From NCBI GenBank assembly GCA_020634375.1, contig JACKBX010000003.1, forward strand, positions 310,001-374,000: 64,000 bases of DNA, given 5' to 3'. The position numbers and the translations under genes were made by a program. Within the stretch, counting starts at the first letter, position 1; each line of letters opens with the position of its first letter. Positions 1-8,183 of this stretch are shown one piece after another. The DNA comes from Ardenticatenaceae bacterium (GTDB lineage Bacteria > Chloroflexota > Anaerolineae > Promineifilales > Promineifilaceae). The notes below the pieces were generated by a model. That model had not been told where the DNA came from and made no database searches. It saw only the letters and a list, made by a program, of their open reading frames with translations.

Positions 1-2529
1 CTCACGCAGCACGCCTTCGAGACGGCCGTTCACAAATTCCAACACCGCCGTCACTGCATCGCCACCAGGGACAGGCAGCAAATCAGCCGCAGCAGCCAGC
101 GCACCCCGCAAATCAAACGAAATCTTGTTTGTCACCAGATTTTCGATGATGTGCAGCGCGGCGCGGCGCAGCGCAAAGGGATCGTTGGAACCTTTGGGGG
201 CCAACCCGGCGGCAAAAAGCCCGGTGAGACTGTCCAAACGGTCGGCCAGGGCCAGAGCCAGTCCTGCGCGGCTGCGGCTGACGGCATTGTATTGCTCGGC
301 AATGGCTGCCGCTACCTCTTCCGACTCGCCGCAAAGGGTAGCGTAATGGCCGCCCATAATCCCCTGCAAGCTGGTCATCTCCACGACCATCGCAGTAGCT
401 AAATCAGCTTTGGCTAAGGCCGCAGCGCGATTGGCAACGGCCGTTTCATGCTCTGTCAACGCCAACATTTCAGCTATCAACGGCGTCAATTTCTCCAGCC
501 GGTGCGTTTTGTCCAGCATCGAACCCAGTTCTGCCTGGAACGTTAGCGTGTCCAGCTCCGGCAGAAAATCGGGAAGCTGTTTTTTGACATCATTTTTGTA
601 AAAGAACTCCGCATCAGCGAAGCGAGCACGGATGACATGCTCGTTGCCATCCACCACAATATTCAGGTGCTTTTCATCCCCGTTACGCACAGCAATGAAA
701 TAAGGCAGCAGCTTGCCGCGCCAATCGTACACCGGGAAATAGCGCTGATGTTTGCGCATGACAGCGACCAACACCTCGCCAGGTAAAGCCAGGAAACGCT
801 CTTCAAATTCACCGCGCAGCGGCGTCGGCCGTTCCACCAAATTGGCTACTTCGGCCAGCAGCGCGGGATCATCGGGTATTGTTCCTTCTTTTTCAGCGGC
901 CAATTTGCTGGCAATGCTGGTAATGCGTTCAGCACGCTTGTCATGCACCAAGACGATGCCGCTTTTGCGCATGAGTACGGCATAACTGGCGGCATCATCA
1001 ATGGGTACAAGCGGCGACCCTTCTGGGCGCAAGCCACGGCTGACACTGCCGCTGCGTACACCAGCATATTCGATGGGGATCACGTCGGGGCCGTACAGGG
1101 CCACAAGCCAACGCAAGGGGCGGCTGTAGGCTACATTGCTGCTGTTCCAGCGCATACTTTTGCCGAATTTGATATTGGCAATGAGGTCGGGCAAGGCATC
1201 ACGCAGAACGGCAGCGGCTAACTGACCTTCTTCACGGACAACGGCCGTTACATACCGCTTCCCCCCTTCCTCTACAACGCGCAGGTCGGCCACGTCCAGC
1301 CCTTTGCTGCGAGCAAAGCCGATGGCGGCCTTCGTGGGCTTGCCATTGGCGTCAAAAGCGCGGTCGGCGGGTGGCCCTTTGACCTCGGTTTCCAGGTCTT
1401 GCTGCCGTCCTTCCAACTTGTGTACCAGCACAGCCAAACGGCGCGGTGTGCCAAAGATTTCGTAACGGCCGTAATTCAACCGCAAATCCGTCAACATTTC
1501 TGGAACCAGTACATTGAGCTGGCGCACGGCTGAATCGAGATCATCTACCGGCAATTCCTCGCTGCCAATTTCCAACAAAAAGGCGTGAGGCATTTCGCTC
1601 TGTGCAAATTGCAGCGACGGTTCAGAGGGCTGGTTGCTGGCGTCACTCTCAGGAGGCAGCAGTGGATATTCCAACCGCTGCCGCTGTGCCACGTACAACT
1701 CCGCCACCTGCCGCGCTATGCGGCGCATCCTGCGGAAATAATTGGCGCGTTCCGTCACACCAATCGCTCCGCGTGTATCCAACACATTGAAGAGGTGTGA
1801 GCATTTCAAGTTGTAATCATGCGCCGGTGCAATCAGATTTGCCTCCAGGCAGCGCAAGGCTTCCTGCTCATACACATCGTACACGCCACGAATAGCGTCT
1901 ACATCAGCCACTTCAAAGTAGTAATGGCAATGCTCAATCTCGCTTTGCAGCAAAACATCACCATAGGGCACGCCTGCACCGTAGTTCAATTCCCATACGC
2001 TGTTCGCCCCATGCAGCGCCAGAGCAATGCGGTCCAGCCCATAAGTGATTTCAACGGAGACGGGATCAAGGGTTTGCCCACCGGCTTGCTGGAAATAAGT
2101 GAACTGGGTGATCTCTTGTCCATCCAGCCACACTTCCCAACCCAGCCCCCACGCGCCGAGGGCAGGGCTTTCCCAGTTGTCTTCCACAAAACGGATGTCG
2201 TGTTCGCGTGGGTCTATGCCGATGGCTTCCAGGCTTTTGAGGTAGAGTTCCTGTGGGTTGCCGGGGTCGGGCTTGAGGATGACTTGCAGTTGATGATGCA
2301 TTTGCATGCGGTTGGGGTTGTCGCCGAAACGGCCGTCATCCGGTCGAATACTCGGTTCCACGTACACCACATTCCAGGGTTCCGGGCCAAGCACACGCAG
2401 CGATGTGGCCGGGTTCATCGTACCCGCCCCCACCTGCACATTGTACGGCTGCTGCACCAGGCAGCCCCAATCTTGCCAGTATTCCAATAACCGGAGAATA
2501 ATCTGCTGAAAACTTAGTTTGTCACTCAT
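1..2529 (-). CDS. glyQS: Glycyl-tRNA synthetase, alpha and beta chains fused (C-terminus outside window)
   Basis: Charges tRNA-Gly with glycine in the cytoplasm. I translated the minus strand from the ATG at 2529: it opens MSDKLSFQQIILRLLEYW and continues with the class II alpha-chain signature (QQPYNVQVGAGTMNPAT, then NYGAGVPYGDVLLQSE and YYFEVAD). After a short linker near residue 310 it reads straight into the beta chain (FLLEIGSEELPVDDLDSAV, then RKHQRYFPVYD and GIMGGHYA). In most bacteria glyQ and glyS are separate genes; fused forms are known in chlamydiae and plant organelles. The frame is open to base 1 (843 codons visible), so the beta chain, including its anticodon-binding end, is cut by the window. 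No clear Shine-Dalgarno precedes the ATG. An extended -10 promoter lies about 80 bp upstream, so it can be expressed apart from the ECF genes. Identity is secure. Confidence 0.95.
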   Translation of the reverse strand, partial: MSDKLSFQQIILRLLEYWQDWGCLVQQPYNVQVGAGTMNPATSLRVLGPEPWNVVYVEPSIRPDDGRFGDNPNRMQMHHQLQVILKPDPGNPQELYLKSLEAIGIDPREHDIRFVEDNWESPALGAWGLGWEVWLDGQEITQFTYFQQAGGQTLDPVSVEITYGLDRIALALHGANSVWELNYGAGVPYGDVLLQSEIEHCHYYFEVADVDAIRGVYDVYEQEALRCLEANLIAPAHDYNLKCSHLFNVLDTRGAIGVTERANYFRRMRRIARQVAELYVAQRQRLEYPLLPPESDASNQPSEPSLQFAQSEMPHAFLLEIGSEELPVDDLDSAVRQLNVLVPEMLTDLRLNYGRYEIFGTPRRLAVLVHKLEGRQQDLETEVKGPPADRAFDANGKPTKAAIGFARSKGLDVADLRVVEEGGKRYVTAVVREEGQLAAAVLRDALPDLIANIKFGKSMRWNSSNVAYSRPLRWLVALYGPDVIPIEYAGVRSGSVSRGLRPEGSPLVPIDDAASYAVLMRKSGIVLVHDKRAERITSIASKLAAEKEGTIPDDPALLAEVANLVERPTPLRGEFEERFLALPGEVLVAVMRKHQRYFPVYDWRGKLLPYFIAVRNGDEKHLNIVVDGNEHVIRARFADAEFFYKNDVKKQLPDFLPELDTLTFQAELGSMLDKTHRLEKLTPLIAEMLALTEHETAVANRAAALAKADLATAMVVEMTSLQGIMGGHYATLCGESEEVAAAIAEQYNAVSRSRAGLALALADRLDSLTGLFAAGLAPKGSNDPFALRRAALHIIENLVTNKISFDLRGALAAAADLLPVPGGDAVTAVLEFVNGRLEGVLRE

Positions 2530-2604
2530 ATAGTATGCCAATCATCGAGACTGCCTCTATACTACAGTCCCAATTTGTTGAAATAGGTTAAAAAACAGCG
2601 CCAG

Positions 2605-2613
2605 ATTATAGCA
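2605..2613 (-). promoter_or_regulatory. Extended -10 promoter for glyQS
   Basis: On the minus strand the sequence reads TGCTATAAT, a perfect TATAAT with the TG extension. It lies in the gap between the ECF S-component gene and glyQS. I see no good -35. The leader to the ATG is about 70 nt, contains a weak hairpin (GACTG/CAGTC), and is too short for a T-box. Confidence 0.5.
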
Positions 2614-2658
2614 TGTAGCCCCATCACCGCCACATGGGGAACATCGTATCAGCCTTAG

Positions 2659-3201
2659 TCATCGTTTCTCCGCCAGATAAACAAAGAACCCGGCACGGCG
2701 CAGAGCACGCAATGTCAACGCCCCCAACACGCCCCCAATCGCGCCAAAAACAATGTAGCCAATCATGGCTTTCGTTAATCCTAATGCGACAAAGCCCACT
2801 GGCGCACCCGTTAGCGCACCCAACCCCCACTTCACTAAAAATTTACCAAAGTGCCCGATGGCTCCTACCAGCGCCGCAACAGTCAGGTTTTCCAAATCGC
2901 GCAGCAGCAACAGGGCCAAATCTGTGCCTATGCCAATGACAGTATAAGAAAGAAACGTGTTCAACGCGCCAAAATCGCCCAAGCCCAAAAAGGCGGCAAG
3001 AATGCCAGAAGTTAGCCCCACCAGGCTGGCTGCGCCGGGTTTAGGCACAATCCCGGCAGCAACCACGATGAGCGCCATCCAAAAAATGCCAGAATGACCG
3101 GATAGCTGCAAGGGCAGTTTGAGGGCTATCTTAGCAACAACAACCAGTGCCGCGAACAGCGCGAGGAGAACAAGTTGGAAGGTGGAGAAGTATCGAGACA
3201 T
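2659..3201 (-). CDS. ECF transporter S component (substrate unknown)
   Basis: A 180-residue, very hydrophobic protein with about six predicted membrane segments. Size and pattern fit the S (substrate-capture) subunit of energy-coupling-factor importers: a long first helix (FQLVLLALFAALVVVAKIAL), small-residue-rich helices (GAASLVGLTSGILAAFLGLG) and a basic C-terminus. It is the last gene of a set that also contains the T subunit and a fused A-A' ATPase, so the importer is complete. The ligand cannot be read from the sequence. The neighbourhood (TupABC and two molybdopterin-oxidoreductase-like domains) makes something linked to molybdenum or tungsten metabolism plausible, but that is inference. 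ATG at 3201, 36 bp after the previous gene. Confidence 0.75.
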   Translation of the reverse strand: MSRYFSTFQLVLLALFAALVVVAKIALKLPLQLSGHSGIFWMALIVVAAGIVPKPGAASLVGLTSGILAAFLGLGDFGALNTFLSYTVIGIGTDLALLLLRDLENLTVAALVGAIGHFGKFLVKWGLGALTGAPVGFVALGLTKAMIGYIVFGAIGGVLGALTLRALRRAGFFVYLAEKR

Positions 3202-3237
3202 AAGAGTAAGGATGAATTATGAAGGATGAAAGACTGG

Positions 3238-3759
3238 TTACTGGTTACTGATTACTTCGATGCGGTCTACGTCTTGCACCCACTCTTCACGGGTATCGAG
3301 TCGGGGGAGGAGGGAAACGAGTTTGAGGGTGCCACGTCCAGAGAGGTCGAACATGACCATATTGACCGGGGCATCTACTTCGGCCCAGGTAAGCTGCACG
3401 GATTTGCCGCGATGGTTGCTAATGACGGTGACAATGGTTTCTGGCGTCAGCTCAGCCGCAGGTAGGTACAGACGCAATACGTCACGCAGCATCCAACCCT
3501 CTTGCGTCTTGCCTTCTTCGGTATCGGTGAAGTTGGCCCGCGTGAGCTGCTCCAAATCGGTAGGTTGGAAGCTGGCTGTCAGGTCATCATTGTAATAAAT
3601 GGGGATACTGCCGGGCGCGGCGGTCGGCATACCGGGGGGCATCAGGCTTTGCGCTTGCTCGGCTTGGGCCTGACGACGGCCGTTTTCGATGAGTAAAACG
3701 GCCGTTACAATCAACAATAAAATCAATAAAGCCAGGAGAATCCGTTTATTCTGAGTCAT
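3238..3759 (-). CDS. Membrane-anchored protein with a molybdopterin-oxidoreductase-like domain
   Basis: 173 residues. Residues 6-24 (RILLALLILLLIVTAVLL) form a membrane anchor or uncleaved signal, followed by a short Pro-rich linker. The rest (GWMLRDVLRLYLPAAELTP, then ETIVTVISNHRGKSVQL and ending EWVQDVDRIEVIS) resembles the SUOX/YedY molybdopterin-binding fold, in which a ligand pocket loop is followed by a V-RIEV strand. The same kind of domain ends the TupA protein of this locus. It lacks an obvious cofactor-ligating Cys and may act as a scaffold or ligand binder rather than an enzyme. The ATG at 3759 is preferred over an in-frame GTG at 3768 because GGAG lies 8 nt before it. The gene sits between EcfT and the S component, suggesting a role with the importer outside the membrane. 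Confidence 0.6.
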   Translation of the reverse strand: MTQNKRILLALLILLLIVTAVLLIENGRRQAQAEQAQSLMPPGMPTAAPGSIPIYYNDDLTASFQPTDLEQLTRANFTDTEEGKTQEGWMLRDVLRLYLPAAELTPETIVTVISNHRGKSVQLTWAEVDAPVNMVMFDLSGRGTLKLVSLLPRLDTREEWVQDVDRIEVISNQ

Positions 3760-3777
3760 GCTCAGCACTCCAAATTG

Positions 3778-4503
3778 CTAAAAGTAAAACACCACAAAGA
3801 CGATAACGCAAGCCACAAAAGCCAGCAATAACCAATCTGTCCACGCCATCATCAACTGCCGAAAAGAGCGACGGTGCGGTGCATCAAAGCCACGCGCATG
3901 AGCAGATTCCGTCAACGCCCAGGCACGCCGTGTTGTCAACACAATAGCGGGCACAGTGAGCGCCAGCATCTCGCGGAGCTGTGCTGGCAGCCCGCGCCAG
4001 CCCGCCCAGCGCGGCGGCTGCCATGCACCTCGCGCCCGCTGCGCCTCCTGAATGGCCCGCCACTCCTCAGTCAACAGCGTCACGCTTTGGAAAGCCAGGC
4101 TGAGGCTGAAGGCATAACGATGCGGCACACACAACCATTCCAACACCAACCGCAGTTCACCAGGGGTGGTGGTATGCACCAAAAAGGCAAAGGAGCCAGT
4201 TAGCAGCAGCACGCGCAGCGTCACAATAATGGCTAGATCAAGACTAACCACAAACCAATCAATGATAAACAGAATGAGCAGCACCCATTTTAATCGCCAT
4301 ATTTGCTGCAAAGCAGGGCGGGTCAGGCGTGCCCACAACAACAGCATCACGTAAAAAGCGAGGAATAACAATAATCGTTGCAAGGGCAGCATGACGGCCA
4401 ATGATGCGCCCAGGCTGATTGCCAAACGCACACGCGGATCCACCTGCCGCAGCGGGGAGCGAGCGATGATCTGTGAACGGGGGAACCGGGCAAGTTTGAG
4501 CAT
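3778..4503 (-). CDS. ecfT: ECF transporter transmembrane component EcfT
   Basis: 241 residues with about five membrane helices and the two Ala-Arg-Gly coupling motifs that define EcfT: one in QEAQRARGAWQPP and one in ESAHARGFDAPHRR. These helices transmit ATPase movement to the S component. An in-frame start at 4602 exists, but those extra 33 codons overlap the ATPase gene and are not EcfT-like. The ATG at 4503 lies 7 nt after the ATPase stop and begins MLKLARFPRSQII, so I chose it. It is part of the complete ECF set (A-A', T, SUOX-like protein, S). Confidence 0.88.
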   Translation of the reverse strand: MLKLARFPRSQIIARSPLRQVDPRVRLAISLGASLAVMLPLQRLLLFLAFYVMLLLWARLTRPALQQIWRLKWVLLILFIIDWFVVSLDLAIIVTLRVLLLTGSFAFLVHTTTPGELRLVLEWLCVPHRYAFSLSLAFQSVTLLTEEWRAIQEAQRARGAWQPPRWAGWRGLPAQLREMLALTVPAIVLTTRRAWALTESAHARGFDAPHRRSFRQLMMAWTDWLLLAFVACVIVFVVFYF

Positions 4504-4510
4504 GATAAAT

Positions 4511-5899
4511 TTACCCAACCACCCAATCGGGGAGCAGCAGCCCCAGCCGCTGCCAGGGAATGGGATCAGCAAGAATTGCGGCTGGCGGGCCATCGGCAAC
4601 AAAGCCGTGTGCGCCGAGCAAAATCATGCGGTCGGCTTGAGCGGCCAGGGCGATGTCGTGCGTGGTGATGATCACAAGCTGCCTGGCATTGGCAACACGG
4701 CGCAGCAAGCGCATGAGCATTTGCTTGTGGGCAGCATCTTGCCCTAGGGATGGCTCGTCAAGCAGCAAGCCATGACGCGGCTGGCGCATAAGCACGGTAG
4801 CCAGGGCCAGTCGTTTTTTCTCGCCTTCGCTGAGGAGCAGGGGCGGGGTGTCTTCGTAATCGGTCAGGCCGAGGGCATCCATCAGCCAATGATAGCGAGT
4901 CATGTCTGGTTGGGGCAGGCGGTAGAGGATTTCTGCACGCACGCTGGCGTTGAATAACTGCAAATCGGGGTTTTGAAAGACGAGGCCAAGGTCGGGTGTG
5001 TCGCCGTTGATGTGGATACGGCCGTCATAATCTTGCAACCCACTCAGCGCACGCAGCAGGGTGGTTTTGCCCACGCCATTGGGGCCAACGATGGCAACGA
5101 TTTCACCGCTGTCGGCCTGAAAATTGAGATTGTGCAAGATGGTACGGCCGTTTCGCACCACCCTTAACCCCTCTACAATCAATTCCGCCGGGGCTGCTGC
5201 CGCAGCAGGGAGATGCGGCAACTCGTCAGGCGGCGACAGGTGCCCATTGCCCAACGTGAGGGTGCGTAAACCGGGCAGCGCGTGCAAGTATTCGGCGCGG
5301 TGTTCGGCAATGATGACGGCCGTACCCGCCGCCACCAACCGCTTCAAGTCAGCCAACAACGAGGCTGCTGCCGTTGTGTCCAGCATCGAAAAAGGCTCGT
5401 CCAGCACCAGCAGCTTGGGCTGACGAGCCATCACAGCAGCCAGCGCTAGTTTTTGCTGCTCACCACCAGAAAGCGTATGCGGATTGCGGTCGCGTAATTC
5501 AACGAGATCAAACTGACGCAGCGTTTCCTCCAGCCGGGCACGCATGACAGAGCGTTCCAAACCCAGGTTTTCCAGGCCAAATAGGATTTCGTCTTCTACC
5601 GTTTCCGTCAGCATTTGCGCGGCGGGATTCTGGAAAAGCAAGCCCGCTTTTTCGCTCAACTGCCAGAGTGGGGTCGCAGCGGTGGACAAATCACCTAGCG
5701 TCACCATGCCGTCCATTTCGCCATGATAAAGATGGGGGATAAAACCGGTGAGACAGCGGACAAGGGTACTCTTGCCGCAGCCAGATGGGCCACTAATGAG
5801 CAACGCCTCGCCAGATTCAATGGTGAGATCGATTGGGGCAATGCCCCGGCCGTTTTGCGGGTATTGGTAGGAGAGGTTGGTGGCGGTGAGGAGGGGCAT
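4511..5899 (-). CDS. ecfA: ECF transporter ATPase, two ABC domains fused (EcfA-EcfA')
   Basis: 462 residues holding two complete ABC ATPase domains. Domain 1 has Walker A GPSGCGKST (residues 37-45), the EcfA-type Q-loop FQNP (about 89-92), signature LSGGEQQ (about 143-149) and LLVLDEP. Domain 2, from about residue 245, has GPNGVGKTT, FQNPDLQLF, LSEGEKKR and LLLDEP. The FQNP Q-loop is typical of ECF importers, where separate A and A' chains normally pair; here they are one chain. It powers the importer with EcfT, whose gene follows 7 nt later. The 81 bp before it contain ACTG/CAGT word repeats. Strong call. Confidence 0.92.
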   Translation of the reverse strand: MPLLTATNLSYQYPQNGRGIAPIDLTIESGEALLISGPSGCGKSTLVRCLTGFIPHLYHGEMDGMVTLGDLSTAATPLWQLSEKAGLLFQNPAAQMLTETVEDEILFGLENLGLERSVMRARLEETLRQFDLVELRDRNPHTLSGGEQQKLALAAVMARQPKLLVLDEPFSMLDTTAAASLLADLKRLVAAGTAVIIAEHRAEYLHALPGLRTLTLGNGHLSPPDELPHLPAAAAAPAELIVEGLRVVRNGRTILHNLNFQADSGEIVAIVGPNGVGKTTLLRALSGLQDYDGRIHINGDTPDLGLVFQNPDLQLFNASVRAEILYRLPQPDMTRYHWLMDALGLTDYEDTPPLLLSEGEKKRLALATVLMRQPRHGLLLDEPSLGQDAAHKQMLMRLLRRVANARQLVIITTHDIALAAQADRMILLGAHGFVADGPPAAILADPIPWQRLGLLLPDWVVG

Positions 5900-5900
5900 T

Positions 5901-5978
5901 TCAGTGTCCAGTATTCAGTGATCAGCATTCAGTATGCAGTGAGAGGCATTGGCTTACTGATTACTGACCACTGATTAC
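5901..5978. repeat. Intergenic inverted word repeat (CAGT/ACTG family)
   Basis: The left part repeats CAGTATTCAGTGATCAG-like words and the right part repeats TTACTGATTACTG-like words, so the stretch can fold back on itself imperfectly. The same words recur near 3232-3253, 12577-12652 and 24043-24056. Confidence 0.6.
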
Positions 5979-5980
5979 TG

Positions 5981-6658
5981 TTAGTCTAACTTGAGTGGAA
6001 ACCAATGGTCGTCTTGCCATTCGACGATGGCGATGGGACGGCCGTTGCGCCGCGCAGGGCGCAGTCTATCAGCGTTGACCAGACCATCGTGGACAGGTTG
6101 ACCACCCAGGGTTTGCACGGCCGTAATGCCGGCGGCAAGAAGCGCGTCAACAGGCTGCAAGCCGGTGAGGTCACGCACACGGGCGACTTCAATGTAACGG
6201 CCGTCGCTGCCATCAGCGGCCAATCCCACAGCAGAGAGTGCGCCAATCACGCCGTCTTCGTCGCCGCCCAGCCCGGCGAGGAGCAGGTTGTGCGCGGCGG
6301 CAACGGCGCGGGCTTCGGCCTGCGTCACCAGTTCGTGCTGCGCTTTGTGCCCAAAGGCGGTGATGGCGGCGGGCACGGCATCGGCCACACAAAGGCCGGG
6401 GTCGCTGCCGGGCACGAATTCAGTAAGCATGAGAGATTTGACGCGGTTGAAGACGACCGTTACCTCCCCATCGGCCAGCAAAATAGCGGCACAGCTATTT
6501 TTGTGCGTGCAAGGCACGCGAGGGTCGGCGGAAAGCTGGTGGCGCAGCACGCCCAACACCTCATAATCGCCCGCCAGCGCTGCAGCGATTTCCCGCGCTA
6601 GATGGCCGGTTCCACGCGTTTCCAAGGTGTCGGTGTCATCAAGTCCAATATAAATCAT
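5981..6658 (-). CDS. TiaS N-terminal-like protein (DDTD motif), role unknown
   Basis: 225 residues opening MIYIGLDDTDTLETRGTGH, close to the start of the archaeal tRNA-Ile2 agmatinylcytidine synthetase TiaS, whose GIDDTDS motif begins its kinase-like domain. TiaS is about 420 residues and carries further ferredoxin-like, OB and zinc-ribbon domains for tRNA binding; these are absent here. A bacterium normally uses TilS for this modification, so a tRNA role is unlikely. The protein may use the ATP-dependent kinase-like fold on a small molecule. It sits between TupA and the ECF ATPase genes, all on one strand, which ties it to the Mo/W-associated locus. The family resemblance is moderately supported; the function is unknown. 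Confidence 0.55.
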   Translation of the reverse strand: MIYIGLDDTDTLETRGTGHLAREIAAALAGDYEVLGVLRHQLSADPRVPCTHKNSCAAILLADGEVTVVFNRVKSLMLTEFVPGSDPGLCVADAVPAAITAFGHKAQHELVTQAEARAVAAAHNLLLAGLGGDEDGVIGALSAVGLAADGSDGRYIEVARVRDLTGLQPVDALLAAGITAVQTLGGQPVHDGLVNADRLRPARRNGRPIAIVEWQDDHWFPLKLD

Positions 6659-6676
6659 AGGCGGTTCCTTTCCAAT

Positions 6677-6730
6677 GATAGGAGATTAGAGATTGGCAAT
6701 TGTACCCAATCTCTAATCCCTAATTCCTAC
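6677..6730. repeat. Intergenic hairpin (GATTAGAGATT word family)
   Basis: GGAGATTAGAGATTGG pairs with CCAATCTCTAATCCC across a short AT-rich loop. The same words occur at 16027-16047 with 16120-16141. It lies between tupA and the TiaS-like gene. Confidence 0.65.
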
Positions 6731-6734
6731 TTTC

Positions 6735-8123
6735 TCATTTGACCTGAATTTCTACCACGCCGCGCAAGCGGGGTAGATCGGGATAAGCAGGCAAAGTGGT
6801 GCTAAACCCACCCTGGCTGCGGAAGGAAAGGATGCAGTCAGCGCAGGCAGCGAGTTCTTCCAAAGTGATGTCGAGAGAATCGCCATCGGCTGTGAGGAGG
6901 GTAACGGCCGTTGCCTGATTCTTCACGCCCGCCAACTCCAACAGAGCGCTGATGGGCACACCGGTATACGTTTCGCTGGAACCAGAATTATTGATGGCTT
7001 CGGCGTCAACGGTATCCATGGCCCGCACTTCATCTTCCGTCCAGGCCATCTCATTCTGCACCATGCCGGTGACGCGCAAATCGGCATTTGCGGCCGCTGC
7101 TGCGGGTGCTTCTGCTGGTTCTGCCGCCCCCATGCCGTGCGCCTCACGCCATTGCGCAGAGTCAGGGGTGAAGAGCGGGCTGCCAAATTCAGCGACGCCA
7201 TACTCAGCAATCAGCTCTTGCGTGGGTACAGAAATCAGCCAATCAATGAACTGATTCGCCAGGTCATTTTGAATGTGTTCGCCCTTGTTCGGGTTAACAG
7301 CAATAACGCCATAAGGATTGAAGAGAAGGGGATCGCCTTCAACCATGATTTGCAGTTCTGTGCCCTCCAGTGTGCGTGCCAGGTAGGTAGCGCGGTCACT
7401 GAGAGTATAGGCTTGCTGCTCGTCGGCCATAGTCAACACAGCACCCATGCCCTGCCCGGCAGAAATGTACCAATCACCAGCCGGATCAAAGCCTGCATCG
7501 GCCCATATTCCCTTCTCTTTGGTGTGTGTGCCGGAATCGTCGCCGCGTGAAACAAAAGGAGCCTGCGCTTCGGAGATCATTTCGAAGGCACGGCTGGCTT
7601 TGTTTTTACCCAAGATGCCAGCAGGATCATCGGGCGGGCCAACGATGACGAAATCGTTGTACATCACGTCTTCGCGGCGGATGCCATCTCCGTTCGCCAT
7701 GAATTCGTCTTCACGGGCGCGGGCGTGAACGAGAAGTACGTCGGCGTTGCCATCTACACCTAGCTGCAAGGCCTGCCCGGTTCCAACGGCAATCACGTCT
7801 ACAGTGACGTTGTACTCTTCTTCAAAGTAGGGCAGGATGTAATCCAACAGACCGGAGTCTTGGGTGCTGGTGGTGGTGGCAAGGATGAGGGAACGCGGTT
7901 CGCCAGATTCGGGTGCGGGTTCCTCAACTGGCTCGGCAGTCGGCTCTACCGCTGGTTCTTCCACTGGCTCTGCCGTGGGTTCTTCTGCGGCGGGTTGGGT
8001 GTTGTTGGTAACGGACGTTTCCCCACTATTTGCCGCGTTATTGGCAGGGGTCTCGGCATTGCCGCTGCTGCAAGCAACTAGCAGCAGGGCCAGGATTAAT
8101 AAAACAAACCATCTCTTTTTCAT
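6735..8123 (-). CDS. tupA: TupA-type tungstate-binding lipoprotein fused to a SUOX-like domain
   Basis: 462 residues. A lipoprotein signal (FVLLILALLLVAC, lipobox Cys 18) is followed by a Pro/Glu/Thr linker of repeated EEPAVEPTAEPVEEPA-like words to about residue 75. Residues 78-340 are a periplasmic-binding-protein fold with the TupA oxyanion signature ATTTSTQDSGLLDY, then VGTGQALQLG and SRGDDSGTHTKE. TupA captures tungstate (or molybdate) for TupBC. Residues about 348-462 are an extra domain (LRVTGMVQNEMAWTEDEVR, then YTGVPISALLELAGV and LRGVVEIQVK) resembling the molybdopterin-oxidoreductase fold. Ordinary TupA proteins end near 270-290 residues without it. The related ECF-linked protein at 3238-3759 carries a similar domain. 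Good ribosome site (AGGAG) before the ATG. Confidence 0.85.
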   Translation of the reverse strand: MKKRWFVLLILALLLVACSSGNAETPANNAANSGETSVTNNTQPAAEEPTAEPVEEPAVEPTAEPVEEPAPESGEPRSLILATTTSTQDSGLLDYILPYFEEEYNVTVDVIAVGTGQALQLGVDGNADVLLVHARAREDEFMANGDGIRREDVMYNDFVIVGPPDDPAGILGKNKASRAFEMISEAQAPFVSRGDDSGTHTKEKGIWADAGFDPAGDWYISAGQGMGAVLTMADEQQAYTLSDRATYLARTLEGTELQIMVEGDPLLFNPYGVIAVNPNKGEHIQNDLANQFIDWLISVPTQELIAEYGVAEFGSPLFTPDSAQWREAHGMGAAEPAEAPAAAAANADLRVTGMVQNEMAWTEDEVRAMDTVDAEAINNSGSSETYTGVPISALLELAGVKNQATAVTLLTADGDSLDITLEELAACADCILSFRSQGGFSTTLPAYPDLPRLRGVVEIQVK

Positions 8124-8183
8124 TGTGTTTCTCCTTTCTATCTTTTTTAGAAACCAGGTTTTGGGGGAAAACCTGGTTTCTGG

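Noticed and set aside
2530..2610. T-box riboswitch before glyQS
   Set aside because: The leader of about 70 nt is too short and lacks the T-box sequence and a terminator/antiterminator pair.
2659..5899. Assigning the ECF importer to a specific vitamin or to cobalt/nickel
   Set aside because: No ligand signature of BioY, ThiT, RibU, CbiM or similar could be seen in the S component.
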